Positions 28,801-35,900 are shown, counted from the stretch's first letter. The stretch is 64,000 nt of DNA from Anaspis maculata (GCA_949128115.1 OX421961.1:108776563-108840562), one strand, 5' to 3'. Numbers and translations: made by a program. The notes: generated by a model from the letters alone, not told the origin.

Positions 28801-31800
28801 GTATACAGGGTGAAAGTTTATTATTTTTCTTTACTTTCTTTTTTTATTGAAAAACTTATGACCGAAAAAAACGGTTTCAGGCTAGTTTGATAGGCCATAG
28901 TCTTCCAATAAACATATAAAAAATATACCACCCAGCAACTGCTGCGTATCAAGTTACAGGGTGAAAACTATTTTTCATCTTCAATTTTTTTTCTTAGTGG
29001 AACTGATTTAGATTGAAGCCGGTTCCAGTTCTTTTGCAAGCTTATAATGTCATACTGAAAATATAAAAAGGACACATCTTTGCATCTGCTGCTTTTCAAT
29101 TTACAGGGTGGAAAGTCATTTTCACGTTTCAATTTTTTTCTTGATGGAATCGGCTTACACAACAATTGCGACTGATTTTTCTGTAAATTTGGGGTTTCTA
29201 GTCAAACATATCAAAATAATACATTTCTGCTACAGCTACGTTTTTATTTACAAATTTAAATGTTTGGTTGCGTTCCAAGACTTTTTGAATTTTTGATACA
29301 ATATTCCCGAATATACACAAACATTTAAATTTGTAAAAAAAAACATAGCTGTAGCAGAAATGTATTATTTTGATATGTTTGACTAGAAACTTCAAGTTTA
29401 CAGAAGAATCAGTCAAAATTGATGTGTAAGCCAATTTCACCAAGAAAAAAATTGAAATGTGAAAATGACTTTTCACCCTGTAAATTGAAAAGCACCAGTT
29501 GCAGAAATGTATCCTTTTTACATGTTCAGTATGACATTATAAGCTTGCAAAAGAACTGGAACCGGCTTTAATCTAGATCAGTTGTTCCACTAAGAAAAAA
29601 AATTGAAGATGAAAAATAGTTTTCACCCTGTAACTTGATACACAGCAGTTGCTGAGTAGTATATTTCTTATATGTTTATTGGAAGACTATGGCCTATCAA
29701 ACTAGCCTAAAACCGTTTTTTTTTTCAGTAATCAGTTTTTTGAGAAAGAAAGGAAATAAAGAAAAATAATAAACTTCCACCCTGTATACTAATTTGTAGC
29801 AGTCCTAGAGTTGAGGACTTTTGATATGTTGAAGAGGGAACTGAAAGCTAGTCATGGTAAAAAAATCGTTTTTGTTTGAATTAATTCCAGCAGATATTCT
29901 ATTTCCAATATACTAGTAGCCATCATTGCCATCCATGCCGGCAGCGTATACAGGGTGGAACAGAAAAAAAAGTTGGAAAATTATATTTAAATGACCGAAG
30001 CATGTGGAGACGTGTAATTTACCACATACATTAACTGTTTTATGCTCATGAAGTCACAGTAAACCGTTCTTGATTACCTAGAACCGTCTTTGAAATGTAG
30101 GGGAAAAACAGAAAAAAAAACACTCTTTTTTCCATAAATAAGTGATTCTTAGAGATATTGACACAATACTTGATATTTCTACAAAAAGTAATGTTAGAAA
30201 TGATATGAGCTGGGTAGCCAATTCTTGAGCCAACTATTTCCAGAAATACGATGTCAACTTTTTTCCCTCTTGAGCGCCATCTTGAATCTGCCCTGTGAGG
30301 CATCGTTGAAGTTGAAGTGATTGGTTATCATAATAATGGTAATATGTAATCATTACATCGTGAAAACAACCTCCTCATCATAATTTAGTGACCTCCTCGG
30401 CGGGAAAGAATTGCCATTCACGTATTTTCTGGCTCTTCCAAGCTTTAGTGCCCATGATGGCATTTGCAACATCTGGAATGGTGAAATATGTTACGCATTA
30501 TGAACCTTGATGTACTTTGAGGTAGCCTACCAAGTTTTGCAATCATCAATTGAAACGTTTGTTCTTAAAAGCTGTTTGAACAAAATTTGTTTAATTTTTT
30601 TTATGGAAAATGCATAATATTGGATCTTTCACCCTTATTTGATCCCTCGTTGAGAAAAGCCTGAAACCGAAAGTCTTCAAAATTTTTATGCTAATGGTTC
30701 ACTGAGAACTGCTCTTCAATGTGTATTTGTCAAAATCTGCATAGTTGTGTTCAGATTCCAGACAGAGAGCGACAAAGAAGTTGATGCAGTGAGAACAGAC
30801 ACAACTTTCAATGCAACGGAGAAATCCCGGAAATGTCCCTTTTAGATAGGCTTCCCGCAATACACAGGTTCAGTAAGACTCTCAAGCGTGGGTGAAAGGC
30901 TTGAAACATTACTAACTTAATGGAAATAGTTGGCTCAAGGATTGGCTACCCAGCTCATATCATTTCTAACATTACTTTTTGTAGAAATATCAAGTATTGT
31001 GTCAATATCTCATAGAATTACTTATTTATGGAAAAAAGAGTGTTCTTGTTTTTTTTCTGGTTTTACCCCACATTTCAAAGACGGTTCAAGGTAATCAAGA
31101 ACAGTTTGCTGTGACTTCATGAGCATAAACTAGTTATTGTATGTGGTGAGTTACACGTCTCTACGTGTTTCGGTTAATTAAATATAATTTTTCAACTTTT
31201 TTTTCTGTATCACCCTGTATACACCGCCGACATGGATGGCGCTGACTGACTGGATGGCTACCTTTCTGGATCGGAAGAGTAGGTACGATGCAAAGAACAT
31301 TTCCACCGAGTGGCATCTTCTCATCAAAAAATGCAAGGTACTTTCAACTAGCATCTGGACTATATTGTCATGCTAATGTTCTACCAAATTGTTAAATGAT
31401 TCTTGATACTTGATTGTCCAGGAATCTATTGTGATATCGTGATAAGGTTTTCACGAAGCTGCCACGACAAGACCTTTTTAGCTCAGTATGCTACAAGCAT
31501 GAGACATACTGTTTCCCTATCGTAATAATTATTCCAGCTTCCTAATCTTAACAATGAGAAACACATTTGCAGAACTTGGGCGCAACTTTCAGCTTTGATC
31601 TTGCAGCAAAATAAGGAAACGCCAGACACGTTCCGGTTAGGAGCAAATTGGCTATTATGGGAAGTGCCTACGACACATTTTTAGGGAGAATTCAGTGTAA
31701 TAAAAACCGGAGAACTACAAGTAGATGAAAAGTAGGCAATCAATCAGATCTAAAAATCCACTGTGGGTATAGGCTTCATAAGTAACTATATAATTATATC

Positions 31801-32782
31801 CATCGTGAATTTGTTAAGTAGGTACTGAATCTCCAAATTATTCGTCCCCCAATTTCACAATGCCCCAGTGAATTCCGATTCGACATCTAGCAATGTAAAT
31901 TCAATAATATGGTACAAATTAATGCTTTGATTCCAGCTCTTGGGAATCGACAGCGAATTTTGCCTGGTCGAGGCCTTTATCACCGGCATCGTCGATAATT
32001 GGTCGGCAGAGCTGAGACCGCACAGAGGCAAATTCACCGTGGCCGTCTGTTTTATCATGTTCCTTCTCGGCATCCCCATGGTTACACACGTAATAACTCC
32101 TGCACCATCTAATAAAAATGTTACTGGTTTCCTCTAAACCATACTCTATTCCACAGGGCGGAATGTACGTGTTCCAGCTGATGGATTATTATTCGGCCAG
32201 CGGAATGTCCCTGCTGTGGGTGTGCTTCTTCCAAACGGTCGGAATTTCTTGGATATTCGGCGTGGACAAATTGAGCGACTGCATCGAACAAATGGTGGGA
32301 ATCAGACCGAACAAGTACTGGACGATTTCTTGGAAATACTTTGCGCCCCTGATAATGCTGGTGAATAAATTTCTTGATTGCTGTAATGGGGGCTCTATTT
32401 TTTTTAAACGAAAATCAATTCTAGGCGATATTTGTGAGCCAGTGCGTCCGATACGTGGAAGTCACGTATGCCGACTACAAATATCCTGCTTGGGCAGAAG
32501 TTATCGGATTTTGTTTGAGCCTGTCGTCGATGATTTGGGTTCCTTTATATGCCATTTACTTTGTATTGACTGGGCCGGGTACTATGTTAGAGGTGAGTTT
32601 ATGCCACATCACCCAAACCGCAACTTCTCCACATTCACTCTTATATTTTGTTGCAGAACCTCAAGGCTGGATTGCAGCCGCAGATCAAACAAAGGAAAAT
32701 ATCAATTTGTGATAAGAAAACGGGTCTTCCAATTACGGAAAGTAACGTTGGTTTGATTTCACCAAGCCAATCGTTTATTTAA
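7610..32782 (+). CDS. SLC6-family Na+/Cl- dependent transporter, GABA/taurine/creatine-type branch (10 exons)
   Basis: This gene encodes a 628-residue plasma-membrane symporter that should couple uptake of a small amino acid, amine or osmolyte to Na+ and Cl-. The exons join in frame as 7610-7892, 7987-8250, 8306-8405, 14220-14352, 25859-26097, 26261-26477, 31937-32089, 32157-32360, 32425-32592 and 32657-32782 (1887 nt with stop), all with GT-AG borders and matching phases. Twelve membrane segments can be placed by analogy. TM1 has [10 protein letters not shown] (residues 78-87), with Gly78 where monoamine carriers have Asp. TM6 has [11 protein letters not shown]7 has Asn349 and Ser353, and TM8 has GIDSEF (415-420). 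Extracellular loop 2 has a Cys pair and three N-glycosylation sequons. The ATG has A at -3 and follows a TTTCCAG that suggests a 5'UTR intron. The substrate is unknown; GABA-transporter or inebriated-like genes are the best candidates. The Ala317 and Glu419 substitutions are unusual. Confidence 0.95.
7987..8250 (+). CDS. SLC6 transporter exon 2 (TM2-TM3)
   Basis: Codes for TM2 and TM3 and the first extracellular-loop-2 cysteine (LPWAGCG). The acceptor is TTTCAG ending at 7986 and the donor is GTAATA at 8251. Tyr101 (Cl- ligand position in TM2) and the TM3 substrate-site tyrosine in LLDVYYC are both kept. Entry phase is 1 base carried from exon 1 and exit is 1 base. Confidence 0.95.
8306..8405 (+). 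CDS. SLC6 transporter exon 3 (extracellular loop 2)
   Basis: Codes for the glycosylated loop: [11 protein letters not shown], then three sequons (N-A-S, N-I-T, N-R-T) within about 15 residues. The acceptor is TTTTAAAG ending at 8305 and the donor is GTAAGT at 8406. The second loop-2 cysteine (ESCYD) is here and pairs in the family with the Cys at the end of exon 2. The preceding intron is only 55 bp. Confidence 0.92.
8701..8827. mobile_element. Small inverted repeat (MITE-like), intron 3
   Basis: TGCTTGAAATCTCTTGATA at the left and its inverse ACTATCTTGCGAGATTTCAAGCA at the right enclose a loop of about 75 bp. A diverged left half recurs at 11216-11300 (AAAAGTGCTTAGATATG...GATAATTTTGG), so it belongs to a family. 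Confidence 0.68.
9777..9925. mobile_element. MITE-like inverted repeat (about 150 bp), intron 3
   Basis: AATCAATTTCACGGCTTTTTT...CAAGCTGTGGAAAAATTCTG is inverted as CAGAATTTTTCCATAGCTTG...GCCGTGAAATTGATT. The arms are about 55 bp. A related half is seen at 55600-55660 (CATTTTTTCCATAGCTTGCTC). Confidence 0.82.
9989..10991. mobile_element. Fold-back element family B (1003 bp, intron 3)
   Basis: Starts CAGGGTGTTCATTTGAAAAG and ends with its inverted copy, flanked by TA. Internally there are four alternating arms. Blocks such as AAACAGGTCGATTTTT and GGCAATAAAATT recur in both directions near 10.06, 10.2, 10.35, 10.48, 10.62, 10.78 and 10.9 kb, so each half is itself palindromic. No coding capacity. 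Confidence 0.87.
11425..13312. mobile_element. 1.9-kb fold-back element (intron 3)
   Basis: Inverted arms of roughly 800 bp. Matching blocks include 11575-11650 with 13080-13150, 11790-11970 with 12760-12970, 12070-12140 with 12570-12640, and 12145-12235 with 12500-12560 (for example CCAATCGGACACATTATT and its inverse). The arms look noticeably diverged, so the element is older than family A. The central 119-codon open frame has no recognisable domain. The right arm has gained a run of about 17 G at 12841. Confidence 0.85.
12841..12858 (+). repeat. Homopolymer run of about 17 G
   Basis: An uninterrupted poly-G run replaces a CG-rich GGCCCCC-like patch in the opposite arm of the 11425-13312 palindrome. 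On the + strand it could form a G-quadruplex. It is also the kind of run that sequencers miscount. Confidence 0.9.
14220..14352 (+). CDS. SLC6 transporter exon 4 (end of loop 2, TM4)
   Basis: Reads [19 protein letters not shown] and then a hydrophobic TM4 (residues about 236-252), ending HQSGK. The acceptor is TTATTTCAG ending at 14219 and the donor is GTACCT at 14353. The single entry base completes the GA carried from exon 3. The lone exon sits between a 5.8-kb intron and an 11.5-kb intron, both full of repeats. Confidence 0.93.
14353..16266. other. First part of intron 4, unassigned
   Basis: No exon or named repeat is seen. Moderately GC-rich patches occur near 14820-15130 and 15600-15700, and a hairpin of TTTGCGGGA/TCCCGCAAA type lies at 16200-16245. 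Confidence 0.5.
16267..18553. mobile_element. 2.3-kb fold-back element family C, long copy (intron 4)
   Basis: Ends CTAGGATC and GATCCTAG. The inverted arms continue with GGCAAGTCATGTTAAAGTTT, TTGTTGCCAAGCCGAATTTT and the poly-G/poly-C patches near 16420 and 18410. Further inverted blocks at 16800-16910 and 17930-18020 share TTCTTGCGTAGTTCGTTAGT. The middle (about 17100-17470) is a degenerate tandem array. No coding capacity is recognised. Confidence 0.87.
17110..17470 (+). repeat. Degenerate tandem array inside fold-back family C
   Basis: About five or six diverged units of roughly 60 bp recur with the theme GCTCCAAAGAGGTTACCTTTTTCCAACTT followed by GAGATGTTCTATNAA. The array is absent from the deleted copy at 38775-39769. 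Confidence 0.75.
18833..19028 (+). mobile_element. tRNA-derived SINE with (AAAT)n tail (intron 4)
   Basis: Perfect-looking RNA polymerase III boxes: A box TGGCCGAGTGG at 18842-18852 and B box GGTTCGAATCC at 18895-18905, spaced like a Leu/Ser-type tRNA. A body of about 80 bp follows, then an (ATAA)n tail at about 18990-19025. The head differs from the other two SINE-like copies, so this is a separate family. A true tRNA gene is less likely because no acceptor-stem pairing and no T-run terminator follow the B box. Confidence 0.72.
19330..19840. repeat. Fold-back repeat family D (intron 4)
   Basis: The left half (19420-19615) is inverted in 19640-19790: ATTGATC and AGCGTA... with CGGGGAGT, and GAAGCG blocks. 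A single arm of the same family lies at 21830-22060 (GTCGTCGTTTAACGGGCGAG, AGTTACGTGCGAGGGAACTGG), inverted relative to 19420-19615. A further fragment at 18761-18812 is inverted relative to 19580-19629. Confidence 0.68.
20380..20790. repeat. Two copies of a CAGCTGCGCTTCGGGAT hairpin unit
   Basis: Two related hairpins, about 20388-20452 and 20705-20780, each have AT-rich outer stems (ATTATAGCT and inverse; CTGTTATAGCT and inverse), GGCGC inner stems, and the shared loop CCCTCAGCTGCGCTTCGGGAT. They are bordered by inverted CTACTAGCTGTGAAG / CTAGTAGT blocks. Between them lie three or four repeats of TATTAACCTCCTGTCAC. Function unknown. Confidence 0.7.
20918..21136. mobile_element. Short family-B fold-back element (219 bp), nested
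   Basis: A compact relative of the 9989-10991 element: CAGGGTGTTCACTTTTACAC at the left, GGAAATGAACACCCTG at the right, with the shared GCCGAAACAGGTCGATTTTT block inside. The left flank is TA and the right flank has changed to AA. It sits at the centre of the palindrome at 20255-21253, so it is younger than that host element. Confidence 0.83.
21553..21682. mobile_element. MITE-like inverted repeat (130 bp), intron 4
   Basis: The ends ATTACGGGCAAAAAAAGTAG and CTACTTTTTTTTGTCCGTAAT are inverted, continuing to GGACAG/CTGTCC. The interior contains CACTCGGTGTCA and GACACCAGAGTG, a further small inverted pair. Confidence 0.82.
21830..22060 (+). repeat. Single arm of repeat family D
   Basis: Carries GGGTCGTCGTTTAACGGGCG, AAGAGTTACGTGCGAGGGAA and GAATCGGGGAGT, matching 19420-19620 in inverted and 19660-19790 in direct orientation. 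Immediately after it (22080-22200) is a run of AAATTTCGAG-type short repeats. Confidence 0.65.
22080..22210 (+). repeat. Short-period degenerate repeat of AAATTTCGAG type
   Basis: About eight imperfect repeats of a 15-20-bp unit built on AAAATTTCGAG with alternating spacing (22083-22210). No coding role seen. Confidence 0.7.
22220..23310. other. Intron 4 segment with unclassified structured sequence
   Basis: 22735-22810 has GTGGGTATCC...GATTCCCAC inverted ends around a GC-rich core (CTTAGCGCCGCCTTAG), perhaps part of an unknown repeat. Nothing else in the stretch could be assigned. Confidence 0.45.
23313..23445. mobile_element. MITE-like inverted repeat (133 bp), intron 4
   Basis: TACGGGGTGTTTATAA...CTGTGATCGC is inverted as GCGATCACAG...TTATAAACACCCGGTA. 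The arms are about 28 bp and the core is GC-rich. Confidence 0.82.
24136..24193 (+). repeat. 29-bp perfect tandem duplication
   Basis: CAGTCTGCATCTCTATGCAT plus GAAGTTTA occurs at 24136 and again at 24165 without visible differences. It is recent by appearance and lies in SLC6 intron 4. Confidence 0.92.
24822..25741. mobile_element. Fold-back element family A, copy 2 (920 bp, intron 4)
   Basis: Nearly the same sequence as the element at 491-1412, in the same orientation, also flanked by TA. The whole 920 bp is an imperfect palindrome. It lies in SLC6 intron 4, ending 117 bp before exon 5, so it is transcribed in the pre-mRNA and could form a hairpin next to that exon's acceptor. Confidence 0.9.
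25859..26097 (+). CDS. SLC6 transporter exon 5 (TM5-TM6)
   Basis: Codes for residues 261-339 plus two bases: TM5, extracellular loop 3, and the unwound TM6 with [19 protein letters not shown]. Gln313 (Cl- ligand position) is kept. The codon after IFF is GCT (Ala317), where GAT-1, SERT and the creatine carrier have Ser. The acceptor is ATTCCAG ending at 25858 and the donor is GTAAGT at 26098. A 920-bp palindromic element ends only 117 bp upstream. Confidence 0.95.
26261..26477 (+). CDS. SLC6 transporter exon 6 (TM7, loop 4, start of TM8)
   Basis: Codes for residues 340-412. TM7 contains [11 protein letters not shown]; Asn349 (Na1) and Ser353 (Cl-) match the ion ligands of GAT-1. Loop 4 ([17 protein letters not shown]) is the family extracellular gate region. 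The acceptor is TTTCCTGCAG ending at 26260 and the donor is GTGAGA at 26478. Confidence 0.95.
26478..28320. other. First part of intron 6, mostly unassigned
   Basis: It contains the small MITE at 27079-27211 and a stray CCTGTATA-type end near 27030. No coding exon is seen between exons 6 and 7, consistent with the direct [13 protein letters not shown] join. Confidence 0.55.
27079..27211. mobile_element. MITE-like inverted repeat (133 bp), intron 6
   Basis: GCTCGATACCAAGTTG and CAACTCGGTATCGAGC form the inverted ends. The inner part has GAGACCGCCGTAAGTGCG and a weaker return arm. Confidence 0.75.
28806..29784. mobile_element. Fold-back element with three stacked termini (979 bp, intron 6)
   Basis: The left arm has three successive CAGGGTG-plus-AAA starts (28806, about 28958 and 29104), and the right arm has their three inverted partners ending about 29484, 29628 and 29784. 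The arms match over almost the entire element. It reads as one palindrome whose outer parts repeat the same terminal motif, either successive nested insertions at the apex or stepwise growth. Confidence 0.85.
29951..31217. mobile_element. Fold-back element inserted in the right arm of the outer palindrome
   Basis: Starts CAGGGTGGAACAGAAAAAAA and ends TTTTCTGTATCACCCTG, with TATA on the left and TATA on the right. Inverted arms of about 295 bp (29951-30245 and 30920-31217) share GAGCTGGGTAGCCAATTCTTG. The spacer of about 670 bp carries no recognised gene. It interrupts a short inverted context (CCATCCATGCCGGC and its inverse), so it is younger than its host. Confidence 0.86.
31937..32089 (+). 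CDS. SLC6 transporter exon 7 (rest of TM8, TM9)
   Basis: Codes for residues 413-463, starting LLGIDSEF. Asp417 and Ser418 are the Na2-site pair of SLC6 carriers. Relatives I know have Gln where Glu419 stands. The acceptor is GATTCCAG ending at 31936 and the donor is GTAATA at 32090. The exon follows a 5.5-kb intron packed with nested inverted repeats. Confidence 0.95.
32157..32360 (+). CDS. SLC6 transporter exon 8 (TM10, first part of TM11)
   Basis: Codes for residues 464-531: [20 protein letters not shown] is a strong match to GABA/creatine carriers, followed by the TM10-TM11 loop and the start of TM11. The acceptor is ATTCCACAG ending at 32156 and the donor is GTGAAT at 32361. Phases are 0 on both sides. 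The intron before it is 67 bp. Confidence 0.95.
32425..32592 (+). CDS. SLC6 transporter exon 9 (rest of TM11, TM12)
   Basis: Codes for residues 532-587: the end of TM11, a short extracellular loop rich in Tyr ([12 protein letters not shown]), and TM12 ([19 protein letters not shown]), then TGPGTMLE at the cytoplasmic side. The acceptor is TTCTAG ending at 32424 and the donor is GTGAGT at 32593. Confidence 0.95.
32657..32782 (+). CDS. SLC6 transporter exon 10 (cytoplasmic C-terminus)
   Basis: Codes for the last 41 residues (from [12 protein letters not shown] to SPSQSFI) and a TAA stop at 32780-32782. The tail is basic, then Ser-rich, which fits a cytosolic trafficking tail. The acceptor is TTGTTGCAG ending at 32656. 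An AATAAA lies 19 bp beyond the stop. Confidence 0.93.
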   Translation, partial: NLKAGLQPQIKQRKISICDKKTGLPITESNVGLISPSQSFI

Positions 32783-32800
32783 GGACAATAGTATTCTTAT

Positions 32801-32806
32801 AATAAA
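32801..32806 (+). promoter_or_regulatory. Polyadenylation signal AATAAA
   Basis: A canonical AATAAA lies 19 bp after the SLC6 stop codon, followed by T-rich sequence. If it is used, the 3'UTR is very short. AATAAA is common in AT-rich DNA, so later sites cannot be excluded. Confidence 0.5.
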
Positions 32807-34344
32807 TAGTTTTTAGTTTAGAAAAAATGAGAGACAGGATTTATAGAAAATGGTACTTATCCCAATTTTCTTTTTTATTAATTATTACGAGATAAATTAT
32901 TATTATGATAAAATTAATATAAGGTCCCTATATTTTTTGTTCCTACATGCCATCTTATCAGTATTTTTTTTTGTCAGTTATGGTTTCTTCTGCGTTATTA
33001 AGAATATTTTTATATTTTTAAATATTAGCGACTTGATTGAACCGATCGATCAATAGCCACAACCATTACGAGTAGAAGGCAGTATTCACTATACAGGGTA
33101 GTTGAAGCGAGAATCGAGATCAACGGATTATATTTTGAATTTTCGATTGTCTATACGGTTCTAATTACCATTTAATGTGATTTATGTGTACGTTTGTTTC
33201 CATAGAGGACAGTTTCTACCAATTTGTCACGCGCTTTCATCACATTATTATCACATCAATTTTATACCTGTATGATGCTGAAACTACTGGAAATGCCTCT
33301 GGGTTTCTGCAGCTAGGTATACATTTTTTTAAACATCATAGCAGACAATAGTATAAATCCAATGCCTAGTGTCCAGTATCAATATCTACAAAGGACAGAT
33401 AGTATGGGTATGATAAAAATTTCGAGCATGCTCCAGATTCATTTATTGCTAATTATTTTTACACTTTTGATTTTTTGCAAAACTTTGCATAATGATTATG
33501 TAAATCCATATCGAGTCAATTTTTATGTATTATTTAATAAAAATAATATTGATAAAGATTTACTGAATGAACTTGATACATTTTTTTTTTAAACATGCAC
33601 AGCAAAAAGGAAACGAATAATTTTTTACCCGGGCTACGGCATCCTGAAGAGGAAACCGAACACTTTTATTTTCTTTAGGACTTCCTCCATTACCGAGTAA
33701 ATTGATACTCCTCTGCCATGGTGGTATGTATAATCGAGGAAAATTTTAAGTGAAATAAAGATGATTCGCTGCGGAATTTAGATAATGAAGCCTTAAAAAG
33801 TCAGCCTACGTGTAGGTATACAATACTTATAACTAAGGTACGAGTATACAACATATTTCAATAATCTGTATCAGTAAGTCTATAACCCAAACTATACAAC
33901 TGCGGTTGGATTTACTGAGGAACAATCATTTGCTATCCTTATACCAATAATATTTTATACATAGTAATTGTATTGTTACATTTTTCTACCTAACTCGAGC
34001 GATTGAATTGTTTATGAATGCGGTTCTTCTCTCCAAATGTGGAAAAAATGTTTGCAGTGACAACTGTTTTGGCTTATTTTTGATCCCATAATAAGTTCAG
34101 CTCTAGCGCTCCAGCTATAATAAATTCTTGGAAAACGAAAAACGGATCGCACTCATGAACAATTCTATGATAAACGTTCTGGCCATGGATTCGCAAAACA
34201 TCACCATATCTGGAACAGTAACGGGTTCCAGATATACAGGTACCATACTTGTACTTGGACTTGAAGCCTGTAATTCGGCCGTCTATTATTTATAGAGAAG
34301 CTCCCAATCTCAATTCACGTGAAATATCTTGAAAACACTATACA
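32807..34344. other. 3' flank of the SLC6 gene, unassigned
   Basis: Very AT-rich. A lone CAGGGTAGTTGAAGC end near 33094 follows ACTATA and may be a truncated fold-back terminus. No protein-coding region recognised. Confidence 0.5.
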
Positions 34345-34512
34345 GGTGAGGAGCTTGTGGTGTGGTGGTCAGCGCGTTCGACCATCACTCCAGGGGTCGT
34401 AGGCTCAAGTCCTACTGTGGGCGCTCGGATTCTCGTCCCCAAAACAAGCTCTTTGGTTTAGTTGGAATGCTTGCTAAATACAAGACGCGCCATGTGTCGC
34501 ATAGTACGTAAA
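34345..34512 (+). mobile_element. SINE-like repeat with tRNA-like head, copy 2
   Basis: The head has TGGTGGTCAGCGCGTTCG (A-box region) and GGCTCAAGTCC (B-box region, near GGTTCRANNCC). The body matches copy 1 at 3650-3715 (TTTGGTTTAGTTGGAATGC, GTGTCGCATAGTACGT). The family would depend on a LINE for movement; none is identified here. Confidence 0.68.
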
Positions 34513-34516
34513 ATAC

Positions 34517-35860
34517 TGTTACGATATCTCGCGTACGGGTTCGAATATAATTGAGACGATCGATTTAAAACACACACTGTTTATTTCTGCGTACTACAAT
34601 AAATACACGCCAACAATTATCTACTTGGAATATCGCTGTGATTATCGATCGCTTATTCGTTCGCTGTCTATTCCAATTCAATACTGCCCGTGGGGCAATG
34701 ATTCAGGGTGCCTTATTCAAGGGCCTTATACAAGGTGTCTCGTGTTTAATCGCAAAGATTTTGTCAGTCGATAGAGCATCAGAAAAGAATTGAATATGCA
34801 TATAAAAATTTTGTTCAAAAACCCGTAATAACGGAGATACAGCTCTTCAAAGTTGGAAAACAATAATACAGTTCTTTTCACTTAACTTTTATACTGGTCA
34901 ACCGATTCGCGTCAAATTTCTTACACGTATTCAGTGAACAAATGCCTATGAACCTCAAATAGCACATTTGGTGAGAACAGCCCCATGGCGTAGATAGGGG
35001 TAGTTGCGCCTATTTAATCATCCCTAATTTTTTCCCCACTGCAAATTTTTCAAAATCAGTACCATCTCCAGGTTGTTCATTCAATTTCAAGCGAAAAGTT
35101 GCTCTTTCAAAATTTCGATAGGAGGCATACAAAATTCAGTTTGAAGATTCCTAGTCAATCTTGCAACTTCTCATAATTTTAGTTGCTTAAAATTTGGATT
35201 GCTACATCATTGGGGATAATCAGTTCCAAATTTACACAAGTGATCTTGAGATCATCAAGTATCATAACGTAAGATCGATTTTGATCAAAACAATCCAGTG
35301 ACGTAGAATTAGGGGACTTTCTTACTTACATCCACTTATCTGCTACATCACTAGATATTTTTCAAAATAAATATTTTTTGTTAGTGAATACGTGTAAGAA
35401 ATTTGACGCAAATCGGTTGAACAGTATGAAAGTTAGGTGGAAAGAACTGTATTTGTTTTCCAACTTTGAAGAGCTGTATCTCCGTTATTACGGGTTTTTG
35501 AACAAAATTTTTATATGCATGTCTCATTCTTTTCTGATGCTCTATCGACTGGCAAAATCTTTGCGATTAAACACGGAACACCTGTATAGGTCTCGGAATA
35601 GCGTCCCGTAGCGTCCTGTAAAGACTTCTTGAATAATCACACACACCTTTCGCGTGCTTTTCGTGTGTTCTGGAATCTGCGCCTCCGCCAAAATGGACGG
35701 ATGTGCCTTGACCGAGCGTTGAAGTTCCCAATGCTGAGCTATCGCGTATACTTCTGGAATGCACCAGAACATTCCGCACTTCTACATTGCGATCTAATGG
35801 ATGGAAGAATCCAGAAAGATCCCGTGTTTACCAGTATGTACGGAATAGCCGCTCGTAACA
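34517..35860 (+). mobile_element. Solo LTR, TGTTACG family, copy 2, split by a fold-back element
   Basis: LTR sequence occupies 34517-34730 and 35585-35860, and the fold-back element 34731-35584 fills the gap. The flanks show a 4-bp direct duplication, ATAC (34513-34516 and 35861-35864), which fits a Ty3/gypsy- or copia-type integrase. It lies directly after the SINE-like copy at about 34345-34510. Confidence 0.85.
34731..35584. mobile_element. Fold-back element (854 bp) inserted into a solo LTR
   Basis: The left end CAAGGTGTCTCGTGTTTAATC and right end are inverted, flanked by TATA. The arms include ACGGAGATACAGCTCTTCAAAG and continue through the element. It splits the LTR at 34517-35860, so it arrived after that LTR. 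Its arm motif (ACGGAGATACAG, then AACCGATT) also occurs in the 40881-42618 element. Confidence 0.88.
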
Positions 35861-35900
35861 ATACGAACGATAGTGCAGAGCCTATGCGATGCTTGTGATC

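Larger units (their letters stand above)
28330..31490. mobile_element. Large outer palindrome enclosing nested fold-backs (intron 6)
   Basis: Sequence at 28588-28663 (TTGCATTTTTTGATGAGAAG onward) is inverted at 31261-31338. The similarity fades outward to about 28330 and 31490. Inner arm 28663-28805 is inverted at about 29790-29925. The right arm is split by the 29951-31217 element. The exact outer ends are not clear. Confidence 0.7.

Noticed and set aside
32118..32756. 212-codon + strand frame across exons 8 and 9
   Set aside because: It reads exon 8 correctly and then runs through the intron into exon 9 out of frame. The spliced model gives a continuous SLC6 protein.
7610..32782. Assignment of the SLC6 gene as a serotonin or dopamine transporter
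   Set aside because: The TM1 amine-binding Asp of monoamine carriers is Gly78 here, and the loop and TM6-TM10 sequences resemble GABA/creatine-type carriers.
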